64,000 nucleotides of DNA, from the NCBI GenBank assembly GCA_023665475.1, contig JAMPEB010000009.1, forward strand, positions 40,181 to 104,180, in the 5' to 3' direction. The stretch comes from Lachnoclostridium sp. Lineage in GTDB: Bacteria; Bacillota; Clostridia; Lachnospirales; Lachnospiraceae. The translations under genes and the position numbers were made by a program. Every line of letters starts with the position of its first letter. The stretch's first letter is position 1. Shown piece by piece: positions 25,299 through 33,562 of the stretch. The notes beneath the pieces are model-generated. The model did no database searches. It saw only the letters and a list, made by a program, of their open reading frames with translations, and was not told where the DNA came from.

Positions 25299-26669
25299 TC
25301 AATAGGGAAAACTCTTAAGGATATCGTCCGTGAGAATTTCCTTCACCTGTACCTTTAATAGCATATTGGGGCGCAAGTCTCCCCGGACTGCCGGAACCGC
25401 CACTCTGACATAATCTTTGGTATGCCCCAAAAAATATCTTGTGCCGTCTATTTCCTTCTCTTCCTCCAACAGCACCTCCGCCTCTTTCCCTATATAATAT
25501 CTGCGGAACTCCCCGGACTGTCTCTTTTCCAAATCCAAAAGCTCATTGCTGCGCAAAGTTTTTTCCTTTTCCGTCAACTGATTCTCCATTCGGTCCGCAG
25601 GGGTATTTTTTCTTCGGGAATATTTAAAAATATGCATCTCATAAAAATTTACTCTTTCTAAAAATGCTCTGGTACAGTCAAATTCCTCCTGTGTCTCCCC
25701 CGGAAATCCCACAATGACATCCGTGGTAATCGCGGGATGTTCAAATGCGGCTCTGAGAAGCTCCACGCATTGACCGTATTCCTCCGTGGTGTAATGCCGG
25801 TTCATGCGCTTCAGAGTTTCATCGCAACCGCTTTGAAGGGACAGATGAAAATGGGGGCAGAGTTTGGGAAGCCTTGCCAATCGTGCAACAGCTTCCTTTG
25901 TCACAATGCGGGGTTCCATGGAGCCTAAGCGGATTCTCGCAATCCCCTCCACTTTATGAATCTGTTCCACCAAGTCAATCAAGTCAGCACAAGTCTCTTC
26001 GGAAGCCTGTTTAAAATCCGCCCCGTAAGAACTGATATGAATGCCTGTCAGCACCACCTCCTTGTAGCCCGACGCGGCCAGCCCTCTTACCTCTTCCAGC
26101 ACTTCCTCCGCCCTGCGGCTTCTGACACGCCCTCTGGCATAGGGAATTGCGCAATAGGAACAAAATTGATTGCAGCCGTCCTGAATTTTGATATAAGCTC
26201 TGGTATGCTCTATGGTCTGCTTAAGAGTCATGGACTCATATTCCTTCGCCTGAGCAATATCAAGAATGGTACTTCCGCCCAAAGTCTTGTCCGGTCTGCC
26301 CTGTGCATCCGATTTGCCCTGCCTCTCTTTCAAATACCGCTCCAAAATCTCAACAATCTCCGCTTTTTTGTTGTTGCCGATGGCAAGGTCAATACTTTCA
26401 TTCTTTTCCACCGCTTCCTTTCCGGTCTGGACATAGCATCCCACCGCCACCACAACAGCTTCCGGATTTTTCTGTCTGGCACGGTGAAGCATCTGCCTGC
26501 TTTTTCTGTCCGCAATATTGGTCACCGTGCAGGTATTGATAATATAAATGTCGGCGGCTTCATCAAAAGGCACAATATGATAGCCCTTTTCCTGTAATTT
26601 TTGTTGCATTACTTCCCATTCATACGAATTTACCTTGCACCCGAGATTATGAAATGCCACATTTTTCAT
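25299..26669 (-). CDS. mtaB: tRNA ms2t6A-37 methylthiotransferase MtaB
   Basis: This 456-residue radical-SAM enzyme attaches a methylthio group to t6A at position 37 of ANN-decoding tRNAs. It has the N-terminal UPF0004 domain with cluster cysteines (NLGCKVNSYEWE; INTCTVTNIADRKSRQ; VAVGCYVQTG), the radical-SAM motif DGCNQFCSYCAIPYARG (CxxxCxxC) and a C-terminal TRAM domain (GKEAEVLLEEEKEIDGTRYFLGHTKDYVRVAV). The NLGCKVN opening and length favour MtaB over MiaB or RimO. It heads the minus-strand block that continues with ireB. Confidence 0.93.
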   Translation of the reverse strand: MKNVAFHNLGCKVNSYEWEVMQQKLQEKGYHIVPFDEAADIYIINTCTVTNIADRKSRQMLHRARQKNPEAVVVAVGCYVQTGKEAVEKNESIDLAIGNNKKAEIVEILERYLKERQGKSDAQGRPDKTLGGSTILDIAQAKEYESMTLKQTIEHTRAYIKIQDGCNQFCSYCAIPYARGRVRSRRAEEVLEEVRGLAASGYKEVVLTGIHISSYGADFKQASEETCADLIDLVEQIHKVEGIARIRLGSMEPRIVTKEAVARLARLPKLCPHFHLSLQSGCDETLKRMNRHYTTEEYGQCVELLRAAFEHPAITTDVIVGFPGETQEEFDCTRAFLERVNFYEMHIFKYSRRKNTPADRMENQLTEKEKTLRSNELLDLEKRQSGEFRRYYIGKEAEVLLEEEKEIDGTRYFLGHTKDYVRVAVPAVRGDLRPNMLLKVQVKEILTDDILKSFPY

Positions 26670-26702
26670 AGGATTCCTTTCCGTTTTTGTACGCTTTTAT
26701 CC

Positions 26703-26731
26703 TTGACTTTTCTCTCATTTACCTTTAACAT
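26703..26731 (+). promoter_or_regulatory. promoter of the HPr-like gene
   Basis: TTGACT (26703-26708) and TAACAT (26726-26731) with a 17-base spacer precede the HPr-like gene by 40 bases, followed by a strong AAGGAGG ribosome binding site at 26756-26762. Confidence 0.5.
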
Positions 26732-26770
26732 GAAACATAAAGGCAAGATAGCAGTAAGGAGGTATGTTTT

Positions 26771-27001
26771 ATGAAGACGGTTCAGATTTCTTTAAATACC
26801 ATTGACAAGGTAAAGTCCTTTGTGAATGATATTACCACTTTCGATTATGATTTTGATTTAGTATCCGGCAGATATGTAATCGATGCCAAATCCATCATGG
26901 GCATCTTCAGTCTGGATTTATCCAAGCCCATTGACTTAAATATCCATACGGAAGACGGCATCGAAGAAGTAATGGAAATATTAAAGCCTTATCTGGCTTA
27001 A
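26771..27001 (+). CDS. HPr-like protein without the PTS histidine
   Basis: This 76-residue protein has the HPr fold pattern, best seen in VIDAKSIMGIFSLDLSKPI, which contains the regulatory serine (Ser41 here, equivalent to Ser46). The segment where HPr carries the phosphorylated His15 (HARPA) reads NTIDKVKSFV instead, so it cannot relay phosphate in the sugar phosphotransferase system. This is the pattern of Crh-type regulators that work with CcpA after serine phosphorylation (inference). It is a single gene with its own promoter and a shared terminator downstream. Confidence 0.8.
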   Translation: MKTVQISLNTIDKVKSFVNDITTFDYDFDLVSGRYVIDAKSIMGIFSLDLSKPIDLNIHTEDGIEEVMEILKPYLA

Positions 27002-27035
27002 TAAGTACATATCCGGATGCAGCATACGGATTCTC

Positions 27036-27069
27036 AAAATCCTTCGGAACCTCGGTTTCGGAGGATTTT
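27036..27069. terminator. bidirectional terminator between the HPr-like gene and thiI
   Basis: AAAATCCTTCGGAACC pairs with GGTTTCGGAGGATTTT around a two-base centre (three mismatched positions), giving A-runs and T-runs on both sides. It lies between two convergent genes. Confidence 0.7.
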
Positions 27070-27099
27070 AAGATTTCAGGGGAAACTCGGAAAATCTTT

Positions 27100-28281
27100 T
27101 CACGCTTCCACAACGATAACTTCATCCGTCTCTATGGCTTTTTGGAACATCTCCTCTATTTTTTCCTCCAGATTCCGCTCATGGCGGCGGATGACATTCA
27201 CATTGGGCTTGGTCACGGGATGCTTTGCCACAAAGATGGTACAGCAGTCCTCAAAGGGCTGGATGGATGTTTCAAAAGTGCCGATTTTCTCGGACAATTC
27301 CACGATTTCCTGCTTGTCAAAGCCGATAAGGGGGCGGTAAACCGGAAGCTCGCAGACCTCATTTGTGGCAATCAAAGAATTCATGGTCTGGGAGGCAACT
27401 TGTCCGATGCTTTCACCGGTAATCAGTCCCAGACACTCAGTTTCCTTTGCGATATGCTCCGCAATCCGCATCATATAACGGCGCATGATAATGGTCAGTT
27501 CCTCGTGGGGACATTTTTCATAAATATACATCTGAATATCCGTAAAATGAATGACATGCAGATAAATCGGTCCGGTATAACGGGACACGATTCTCGCCAA
27601 ATCTACCACCTTCTGCTTTGCGCGCTCGCTGGTATAGGGCGGCGCATGAAAATAAACCGCATCAATTTTTACGCCCCGCTTCGCTATCATGTAACCGGCC
27701 ACCGGAGAGTCAATGCCGCCGGATAACAAAAGCATTGCCTTACCGCCCGTTCCCACAGGCATTCCCCCCGGTCCCGGAATGATTTCGGAATAAATATAAA
27801 TCTTCTCCCGTATCTCAATGGTCAAAAGAATATCCGGTTCATGGACATCCACCTTCATTTCCGGATAAGCATTCAGAATGGCTTCCCCCATATCTTTATT
27901 GATGGTCATGGAGTCCATGGGATAATTCTTGCGGGTGCGCCTTGCATGAACCTTAAAGGTCCCACTGCATCCCGGATAAGTCTCGCCAAGATACTGAATT
28001 ACCGTTTCCACCAGCTTTTCAAAGCCTTCATCTTCCACATAAACCATCGGGCAGATTCCGACAATGCCAAAAACCTGTTTCAGGCTTTCCACCGTTTCGT
28101 CAAAATCAAATTCCGACTGTGCTTCCACATAAATGCGCCCTTGGGTTTTGTGTACCAAAAACTCGCCGTCACACTTTTTTAAAGCGTGCTTAATCTGGCG
28201 TACCAAAGCATCCTCAAATAAATATCGGTTCCTTCCCTTAATGCCTATTTCGGCATATTTAATCAAAAAAGCGCTAAACAT
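27100..28281 (-). CDS. thiI: tRNA 4-thiouridine sulfurtransferase ThiI
   Basis: This 393-residue enzyme has a ferredoxin-like/THUMP N-terminal half (about 1-165) and a PP-loop AANH domain (MLLLSGGIDSPVAGYMIAKRG, about 180-200), with a C-terminal DCCTIF motif region. It adenylates U8 of tRNA and inserts sulfur to give s4U. It lacks the C-terminal rhodanese domain of E. coli ThiI, as is common in Firmicutes, where sulfur comes directly from a dedicated cysteine desulfurase. That desulfurase gene lies 29 bases upstream on the same strand. Confidence 0.94.
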   Translation of the reverse strand: MFSAFLIKYAEIGIKGRNRYLFEDALVRQIKHALKKCDGEFLVHKTQGRIYVEAQSEFDFDETVESLKQVFGIVGICPMVYVEDEGFEKLVETVIQYLGETYPGCSGTFKVHARRTRKNYPMDSMTINKDMGEAILNAYPEMKVDVHEPDILLTIEIREKIYIYSEIIPGPGGMPVGTGGKAMLLLSGGIDSPVAGYMIAKRGVKIDAVYFHAPPYTSERAKQKVVDLARIVSRYTGPIYLHVIHFTDIQMYIYEKCPHEELTIIMRRYMMRIAEHIAKETECLGLITGESIGQVASQTMNSLIATNEVCELPVYRPLIGFDKQEIVELSEKIGTFETSIQPFEDCCTIFVAKHPVTKPNVNVIRRHERNLEEKIEEMFQKAIETDEVIVVEA

Positions 28282-28310
28282 GAAACGGTTCCTTTCCGCA
28301 GCCCCGCAGG

Positions 28311-29480
28311 CTACCTTCTGGTAAACTTTCGTAACATTGGAATTTTATCATATAATGCCTGCAATGTATAGTCTATTTCTTCCTCCGTGGTAAATACGGA
28401 AAAACTGAAACGGATAGTGGAGCCTAACAGGGCATTTTCCACGCCGATTGCTTTCAGCGTTGCGGAGGGCTGCGGTTTATGGGCGGAGCAGGCGCTTCCT
28501 GCAGACACATAAATCCCCTCTTCCTCCAAGGAATGCAGCAACACTTCGCTGCGCACGCCCCCAAAAGACACGCTCACCACATGGGGAGCAGTGCCCGCGC
28601 CGTAGGGCTCCTCCGGCAGAAGAGCGTTTACCTTTACATCTTCTATTTTTTCCACTCCTTCGATAAAACGGCGTTTTAATCCATACAGCCTTTTGTGGTC
28701 CTGCTCAAAATGTTCGTACAAAAGCTGTGCCGCCTTTGCCATTCCCATAATGCCCGGCACATTTTCCGTCCCGGAGCGGAGATTCTGCTGCTGTCCGCCG
28801 CCATATACAATGGGCTGGATTTTTACATTTTCACTCACATACAAAAGTCCCACGCCTTTGGGTCCGTGGATTTTGTGACTGCTTGCGGTCAGCAAATCTA
28901 TCTTCATCTTTTTGGGATAAATATATGCCTTGCCAAAACCCTGAACCGCATCCACATGAAACAGGGTGTTTGGATTCATTTTCTTAATCAGTTCTCCGGC
29001 TTCCCCAATGGGCTGCAGGGAGCCCACTTCATTGTTGGTATGCATAATGGATACTAAAATAGTATCCGCGGTCATGGCGTTTTTTAAATCATCTAAACAG
29101 ATACATCCATGGGCATCCACCGGAAGATAAGTCACCCGGTAGCCCATATTTTCCAGATAGCGCATGGTCTGCATCACAGCAGGATGTTCGATTTGTGTGG
29201 TAATCAAATGATTGCCCCGTCTGTGATTCGCCGTTGCGCATCCGATAATTGCCATATTGTCCGATTCTGTTCCCCCCGAAGTGAAGAAAAGTTCTTTGTC
29301 CTTCACCTTTAAAATGCGTGCCAGAATCTCTTTCGCTTCCCTCACATACCGTTCTGCCTGCACTCCCTTTCTATGCAGACTGGAAGAGTTTCCGTAATCC
29401 TGACACATAATCTTTGTCATCAATTCCGCCACTTCCGGGAACACTCTGGTTGTTGCGGAATTGTCTAAATACACCTCCAT
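28311..29480 (-). CDS. cysteine desulfurase (NifS/IscS type) partnered with ThiI
   Basis: This 389-residue PLP enzyme has the N-terminal MEVYLDNSATTRVFPEV, the PLP-lysine motif TASSHKIHGPKGVG and the catalytic cysteine loop YVSAGSACSAHK. It mobilises sulfur from cysteine as a protein persulfide. Placement before thiI matches the NifZ-ThiI pairs of Bacillus and Clostridia that serve s4U synthesis, so I infer that role over general iron-sulfur assembly. Two extended -10 boxes lie about 300 bases upstream, with a palindromic repeat in between. Confidence 0.92.
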   Translation of the reverse strand: MEVYLDNSATTRVFPEVAELMTKIMCQDYGNSSSLHRKGVQAERYVREAKEILARILKVKDKELFFTSGGTESDNMAIIGCATANHRRGNHLITTQIEHPAVMQTMRYLENMGYRVTYLPVDAHGCICLDDLKNAMTADTILVSIMHTNNEVGSLQPIGEAGELIKKMNPNTLFHVDAVQGFGKAYIYPKKMKIDLLTASSHKIHGPKGVGLLYVSENVKIQPIVYGGGQQQNLRSGTENVPGIMGMAKAAQLLYEHFEQDHKRLYGLKRRFIEGVEKIEDVKVNALLPEEPYGAGTAPHVVSVSFGGVRSEVLLHSLEEEGIYVSAGSACSAHKPQPSATLKAIGVENALLGSTIRFSFSVFTTEEEIDYTLQALYDKIPMLRKFTRR

Positions 29481-29519
29481 GATGAATCTCCTTTATATCT
29501 TACATTTATCTATGCGTTT

Positions 29520-29683
29520 GCGAAACTCTTGATTTCGTAGAGTGTCGTTCGTGCCAAACATACACAATGTGTATGTTGCACATTCCACCGCAGACACGCT
29601 CTCGCTTTGGCTGCTTGCGGAACATACAATGCTTATGCAACAAGCATTTGTGCCCCAACTCAGGTTACGAAAGATAGCGTTTC
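29520..29683. repeat. palindromic repeat with GCGAAACT-type ends (copy 1)
   Basis: This noncoding element starts GCGAAACT (29520-29527), ends near AGCGTTTC (29676-29683) and contains a core of about 40 bases (29583-29625) matching 48143-48184 in the opposite orientation, including CGCAGACACGCTCTCGCTTT. A CATACACAATGTGTATG dyad lies inside. Together with the promoter repeats at 29765-29832 it accounts for most of the 390-base gap between the desulfurase and blaR1-like genes. Confidence 0.65.
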
Positions 29684-29764
29684 ACAATCATCTACTTACA
29701 TTTATCATATGCCGGAATTTCCTTTCGGTGTGCCATGGCTGCCGTTTATTCCTGACTTGAATTC

Positions 29765-29832
29765 TGCGCAGCAGAATCATTATACCATATGCGCAGAAAA
29801 TCAAGCGGCTGCGTAGCAGAATCATTATACCA
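29765..29832 (-). promoter_or_regulatory. twin extended -10 promoter candidates upstream of the cysteine desulfurase
   Basis: A 23-base sequence occurs twice (29765-29787 and 29810-29832, one difference). On the minus strand each copy reads TGGTATAATGA, an extended -10 box (TGnTATAAT). No good -35 box is found at 17 bases for either, which fits extended -10 promoters. The spacing of 45 bases between copies suggests a duplicated start site. Confidence 0.45.
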
Positions 29833-29870
29833 CAAAATAACCAAACATGGTAACCCGATTGCAAATCTGT

Positions 29871-32042
29871 CTATTCATCCATCATCTCTAAAAGAATCCA
29901 CACAGCGGGCTGATACTTTTCCACCCACTCAGCATCATGCTCCTCCGCCGCCTGTTTCGCATGAGCTTTCCACTCGTCAAAATATTCCTGCCCGGTTGCG
30001 GCTTGCGTTTCGCATTTCATATCCGGCGCAAGGTCATCAAGGGCAGAGCGCATGATATGCCCTTTCAAATCCGTCTGTCCGCCCTCCAGAAACTTCGCAA
30101 TGCAATATCGCAGAGTGTATTCCCCATAGCCCAGCAATTCCCGGTACTCCCCATCATGTGCCGCAATGTAATCCCGAGGATTAGAAGCTAATGCTGCCGG
30201 AGATGTGCATATGATATCCAGCAGTTCGGCAATCCTAAGCTCCAGACCGCCTGTGAGTTCAAACTGTGCCATTGCTTTCTCATAACATTCCTGGTCTAAT
30301 TTTTGAATCTCCCCATGGGCGGCATCCAGAACATCCAGCGCTTCTTGGGGAAATTTCTCCTTGAGGTCGGGCAGATAATAACTTCCCTCCCGGGGAATCC
30401 AATATTCCTCCAAGGTATATTGTACCGGCCCATTATCAGCGGATCGGCTGACGGAGAAAGTAATTGCTGTGGGAAGATTGCTTCCCGACTCCTGATACAG
30501 ATTTCCGTCATAGGCGCGGTAGCTGCTTTCCAATGCCTGCAGATACACAGTAATCCTGCCACCCTTTTCTTCGGTGTATACAGTATAATGGCTCTCTACA
30601 TGAATCAGCCCTTCCGCACTGTCATTGCCTCCGAAATGCAAAATCGCATCCGAGATGGCATCATCCAAGGTAACTGCCGTATTTTCGCTTGACGGCTCAT
30701 CTGTGTCATTTATGGCGGAAGCGGCTTCACCGTAAGTATGTTGTTCCAAATCCTCCACAGCCTTATCCGCTATTCTCACTTCAATATTTTCAATGTGCAC
30801 ATACACCTCTATATCTTTCTCCGTGGGATTTGGCATATGGATTCCAACCTTGAACCATGCTCCCTTTTCCGCCTCCATTTTTACAGGCGTCCCCGGCGTC
30901 AGATAAACCGTCTCGTCATAGGCTCTTTCCTGCTTTACCTCTATCGGTTTCAAAGCGATTTCCGTATCCCCCAAATTGCTGCCGGATGTGATGATAATGT
31001 GATTCCTCGAGGGGGAAATCTCCTCATGGGAGTAAACCATAGGCTCCCGACTTCCCGCCGGCACAATAATTTTTATATCGTATCCGTCCCTCTTCGGATT
31101 TGTCAAAAAACAAACCGCCACAACGACACAGACTATGATGGAAACCATAATCACCCAGAAAGCCGGTTTTTTGTAATTTGCCACGGATTTTACCCTTTCT
31201 TTCACGCTTACCTCGCCGAAAGCCACCGGGCAGGCGACAAGCATGGGGCGGCTGACACTGCAATTCAGAAGCGCCTGCGTATAATCCGCCCTCTGCTCAT
31301 TGCCCAATTTTTTAATCACCTTTTCATCGCAGGCAAGCTCAATATCGCGGCACAAAAGTGCATACGCCAGCCATATCAAAGGATTGAACCAATGAAATGA
31401 CAACAGTAAAAATCCAAGGGGCTTCCACCAATGATCCTTACGGCGGATATGCGCTTTCTCATGCGCAATGACATGCTCCAATTCCTCACTTTTTATTTTG
31501 AAAGGCAGATAGATTTTCGGTTTTATAATGCCAAGCACAAAAGGAGAACTTACCTTTTCACTTTGGAAAATATTGTCATCATATAAAACGGCGGCACCCA
31601 CTTTACGGTGCAAACGCCAATAACTGACAGCAGCATAAAGAAGCAGCAGCGCGGCGCCGAAGCCCCAGATATATGAAAGAATTTCTATTGTTATCTGCCG
31701 CGGATTTGCCCCTGCATCCGCCGCCGTTACATTAGATTGAATGATCGGATTTACCACTCTGTTAATAGCATAAATTCCACTGTCAATGGCAGGGGCAGTG
31801 TCCGTCCCGCTGCTCATGATACTCACGGGAATCGTTTCCGCGCTGGGAAGCAGGCTCAGCTTGCTCTCGACGGAAAACGGAAGCGAAAGCCGCAATGCCA
31901 CGATGCCCCACAGTAAAACAGAAATCCACTTAGGAGCTTTTTTGAAAGCGATTCTGAGTATCATCACCACCAGAATCAGCCATGCCGCCGATATGCTTAA
32001 ATTCATGACTTTCAAAAAAATTTCACTCACTATAATCACCAT
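29871..32042 (-). CDS. BlaR1/MecR1-type M56 metallopeptidase sensor
   Basis: The product is about 723 residues. The N-terminal half is a BlaR1-like M56 peptidase: membrane helices near 8-25, 35-50 and 115-135, then HVIAHEKAHIRRKDHWW with the HExxH zinc site, then ELACDEKVIKKLG. A last helix (FWVIMVSIIVCVVVAVCFL) precedes a roughly 400-residue extracellular region with no penicillin-binding motif. It should cleave the BlaI-type repressor encoded upstream when its external domain senses a signal. The frame extends to 32114, but GGAAAGG just before 32042 favours the shorter form; GTG at 32039 is possible. Confidence 0.85.
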   Translation of the reverse strand: MVIIVSEIFLKVMNLSISAAWLILVVMILRIAFKKAPKWISVLLWGIVALRLSLPFSVESKLSLLPSAETIPVSIMSSGTDTAPAIDSGIYAINRVVNPIIQSNVTAADAGANPRQITIEILSYIWGFGAALLLLYAAVSYWRLHRKVGAAVLYDDNIFQSEKVSSPFVLGIIKPKIYLPFKIKSEELEHVIAHEKAHIRRKDHWWKPLGFLLLSFHWFNPLIWLAYALLCRDIELACDEKVIKKLGNEQRADYTQALLNCSVSRPMLVACPVAFGEVSVKERVKSVANYKKPAFWVIMVSIIVCVVVAVCFLTNPKRDGYDIKIIVPAGSREPMVYSHEEISPSRNHIIITSGSNLGDTEIALKPIEVKQERAYDETVYLTPGTPVKMEAEKGAWFKVGIHMPNPTEKDIEVYVHIENIEVRIADKAVEDLEQHTYGEAASAINDTDEPSSENTAVTLDDAISDAILHFGGNDSAEGLIHVESHYTVYTEEKGGRITVYLQALESSYRAYDGNLYQESGSNLPTAITFSVSRSADNGPVQYTLEEYWIPREGSYYLPDLKEKFPQEALDVLDAAHGEIQKLDQECYEKAMAQFELTGGLELRIAELLDIICTSPAALASNPRDYIAAHDGEYRELLGYGEYTLRYCIAKFLEGGQTDLKGHIMRSALDDLAPDMKCETQAATGQEYFDEWKAHAKQAAEEHDAEWVEKYQPAVWILLEMMDE

Positions 32043-32079
32043 GCCTTTCCATAATCTGCGAACTTTCATGCGTGTTTCG

Positions 32080-32203
32080 GTGTGAGACTTAGTACTTCTC
32101 ACACTTCCAAACATGCCGCTTCAGCGGTACAAACAATCAACAGTGTGAGATTTAGAATTTCTTAACCTGCGTACTTTGCAGGCTTAGAAATTCTTCTCAC
32201 ACT
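32080..32203. repeat. palindromes between blaI and the blaR1-like gene
   Basis: Hairpin B of the repeat family spans 32142-32203 (arms AGTGTGAGA/TCTCACACT, inner CCTGC/GCAGG) and includes the blaI stop codon. A short form (GTGTGAG/CTCACAC around TTAGTAC) lies at 32080-32104, and a CCGCTTCAGCGG dyad lies between them. The set separates the two genes of the operon. Confidence 0.75.
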
Positions 32204-32565
32204 TCCCCTTTCCTGATGCGGTCAATCATACACTGCACTTCGTCAAGCTCCTTATCGGAAAGAGCCTGATGCTTAGTAAATGCCGCTATGAAAGCGGGCA
32301 GTGAGCCTTCAAACTTCTTCTCAACCAGCTCATCAATCTCATATGCCTGCGCATCATCCTTAGAAACCAGAGCGGTGACGGTTCCGTTATCATTCATAAG
32401 AACGCCTCGCTCTCCAAGGCGCTTGATAACGGTATAAGTGGTGGTCCGCTTCCACCCTAACTGTTCCTGACACAGCTTTACAAGTTCTACCGCGGTAACA
32501 GGTTCATGCTCCCACATAATCAAACAGAAACGATATTCGCTTTCGTGAATCTTTGGTATATTCAT
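32197..32565 (-). CDS. BlaI/MecI/CopY-family repressor
   Basis: This roughly 122-residue protein has a winged helix (ESEYRFCLIMWEHEPVTAVELVKLCQEQLGWKRTTTYTVIKRLGERG) and a C-terminal dimerisation helix region typical of BlaI. Such repressors are inactivated by cleavage through their M56 partner. GGAGG lies six bases before the ATG at 32565 (a TTG at 32571 is in frame). Its promoter carries GTAGAC/GTCTAC dyads that should be its own operator. No beta-lactamase or other obvious target gene lies in the window. Confidence 0.9.
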   Translation of the reverse strand: MNIPKIHESEYRFCLIMWEHEPVTAVELVKLCQEQLGWKRTTTYTVIKRLGERGVLMNDNGTVTALVSKDDAQAYEIDELVEKKFEGSLPAFIAAFTKHQALSDKELDEVQCMIDRIRKGEV

Positions 32566-32586
32566 AAACAACCTCCTTGTCTAACC

Positions 32587-32634
32587 GTGTAGACTCTCTG
32601 TGTTTAGTCTACCACAGTAGACATTGACTGTCAA
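32587..32634 (-). promoter_or_regulatory. blaI promoter with embedded operators
   Basis: On the minus strand TTGACA (32629-32634) and TAGACT (32606-32611) are 17 bases apart. A perfect dyad GTCTAC-CACA-GTAGAC (32607-32622) covers the -10 region, and another GTAGAC half site (32589-32594) pairs with the same GTCTA. These resemble BlaI/MecI operators, whose core is TACA/TGTA, only loosely. Confidence 0.7.
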
Positions 32635-32744
32635 TTGATTTTTATGCACAAAAAGACCTTCCGATATCCCGGAAAGCCCTTTCCGCCCAGCTTCTTATCT
32701 AAAACATCAACATCTTCCCCAAATCTTAAATTCCTCCTGCATAT

Positions 32745-33491
32745 TCAACTCTCCAAAAAATACATAATCCACGACAACACCGCAAGCCCTGCGGTTTCCG
32801 TGCGCAGAATCCGCTTTCCCAGAGTGACGGGCTCCATTCCTTTCTCAAGCGCCATGGCTATTTCCTTTTCCTCAAATCCACCCTCCGGTCCGATAAAAAC
32901 CGCAATGCTCTGCCCTGCCTTAAGCCGACCGAAAATTGCTTTGGTTTTCTCCATACCTTTTGCCAATTCATAAGGAATTAACTTAACATCCATATCCGCC
33001 GCAAACTGTAACGCCTGCGCAAAATCCATCACATCAGCCACTTTCGGAATGATACTCCGCTTGCTCTGCTTTGCCGCCGCTTCCACAATGCCCTGCCATC
33101 TGGAAACTTTGGCTTTTGCCTTTTTCTCATCCAGCTTCACCACACACCTTTTTGCCGCTACCGGTATCACCTGATATACCCCGAGCTCCACTGCCTTTTG
33201 AATGATGAACTCCATCTTATCTCCCTTGGGGAGCCCCTGAAATAAAAATACTTTGGAGGGCAGCTCCACGCCATCCTCCTTAATAAATCGAAGTTCACAG
33301 ATAATTCTGTCCTCTTCAAAAGAAAGGATTCCGCAGCGGTATTCTTTGGCATCCTGCCCGTTACTTACGGTAATTTCTTCTCCCTGCTTCATGCGCAGTA
33401 CATTCTTTATGTGGTTCACATCGCTTCCTGTAATTATGACACGATTGTCATTTTCATCTATCTGAGAAGGTTCCACAAAAAATTGATACAT
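32745..33491 (-). CDS. rsmE: 16S rRNA m3U1498 methyltransferase
   Basis: The product is about 248 residues with an N-terminal PUA-like domain (MYQFFVEPSQI; VIITGSDVNHIKNVLRMKQGEEITV) and a C-terminal SPOUT fold (FLFQGLPKGDKMEFIIQKAVELGV; AVFIGPEGGFEEKEI; TLGKRILRTETAGLAVLSWI). RsmE methylates U1498 of 16S rRNA. The start at 33491 is preceded by AAAGGAG; the ATG at 33509 lies upstream of that site. It follows prmA by 71 bases, a common pairing in Firmicutes. Confidence 0.94.
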   Translation of the reverse strand: MYQFFVEPSQIDENDNRVIITGSDVNHIKNVLRMKQGEEITVSNGQDAKEYRCGILSFEEDRIICELRFIKEDGVELPSKVFLFQGLPKGDKMEFIIQKAVELGVYQVIPVAAKRCVVKLDEKKAKAKVSRWQGIVEAAAKQSKRSIIPKVADVMDFAQALQFAADMDVKLIPYELAKGMEKTKAIFGRLKAGQSIAVFIGPEGGFEEKEIAMALEKGMEPVTLGKRILRTETAGLAVLSWIMYFLES

Positions 33492-33562
33492 GGGCAGCTC
33501 TCCTTTCATGGTCAGGTTCCTTTAGGACATTGCAAAGCTTTGTAACTTGTGAGATTCCACAA

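Noticed and set aside
29542..29816. Short open frames containing STADTLSLW over the repeat, and a similar one at 48013-48213
   Set aside because: Both are translations of the palindromic repeat core, with no ribosome binding sites; the DNA repeat explains the similarity.
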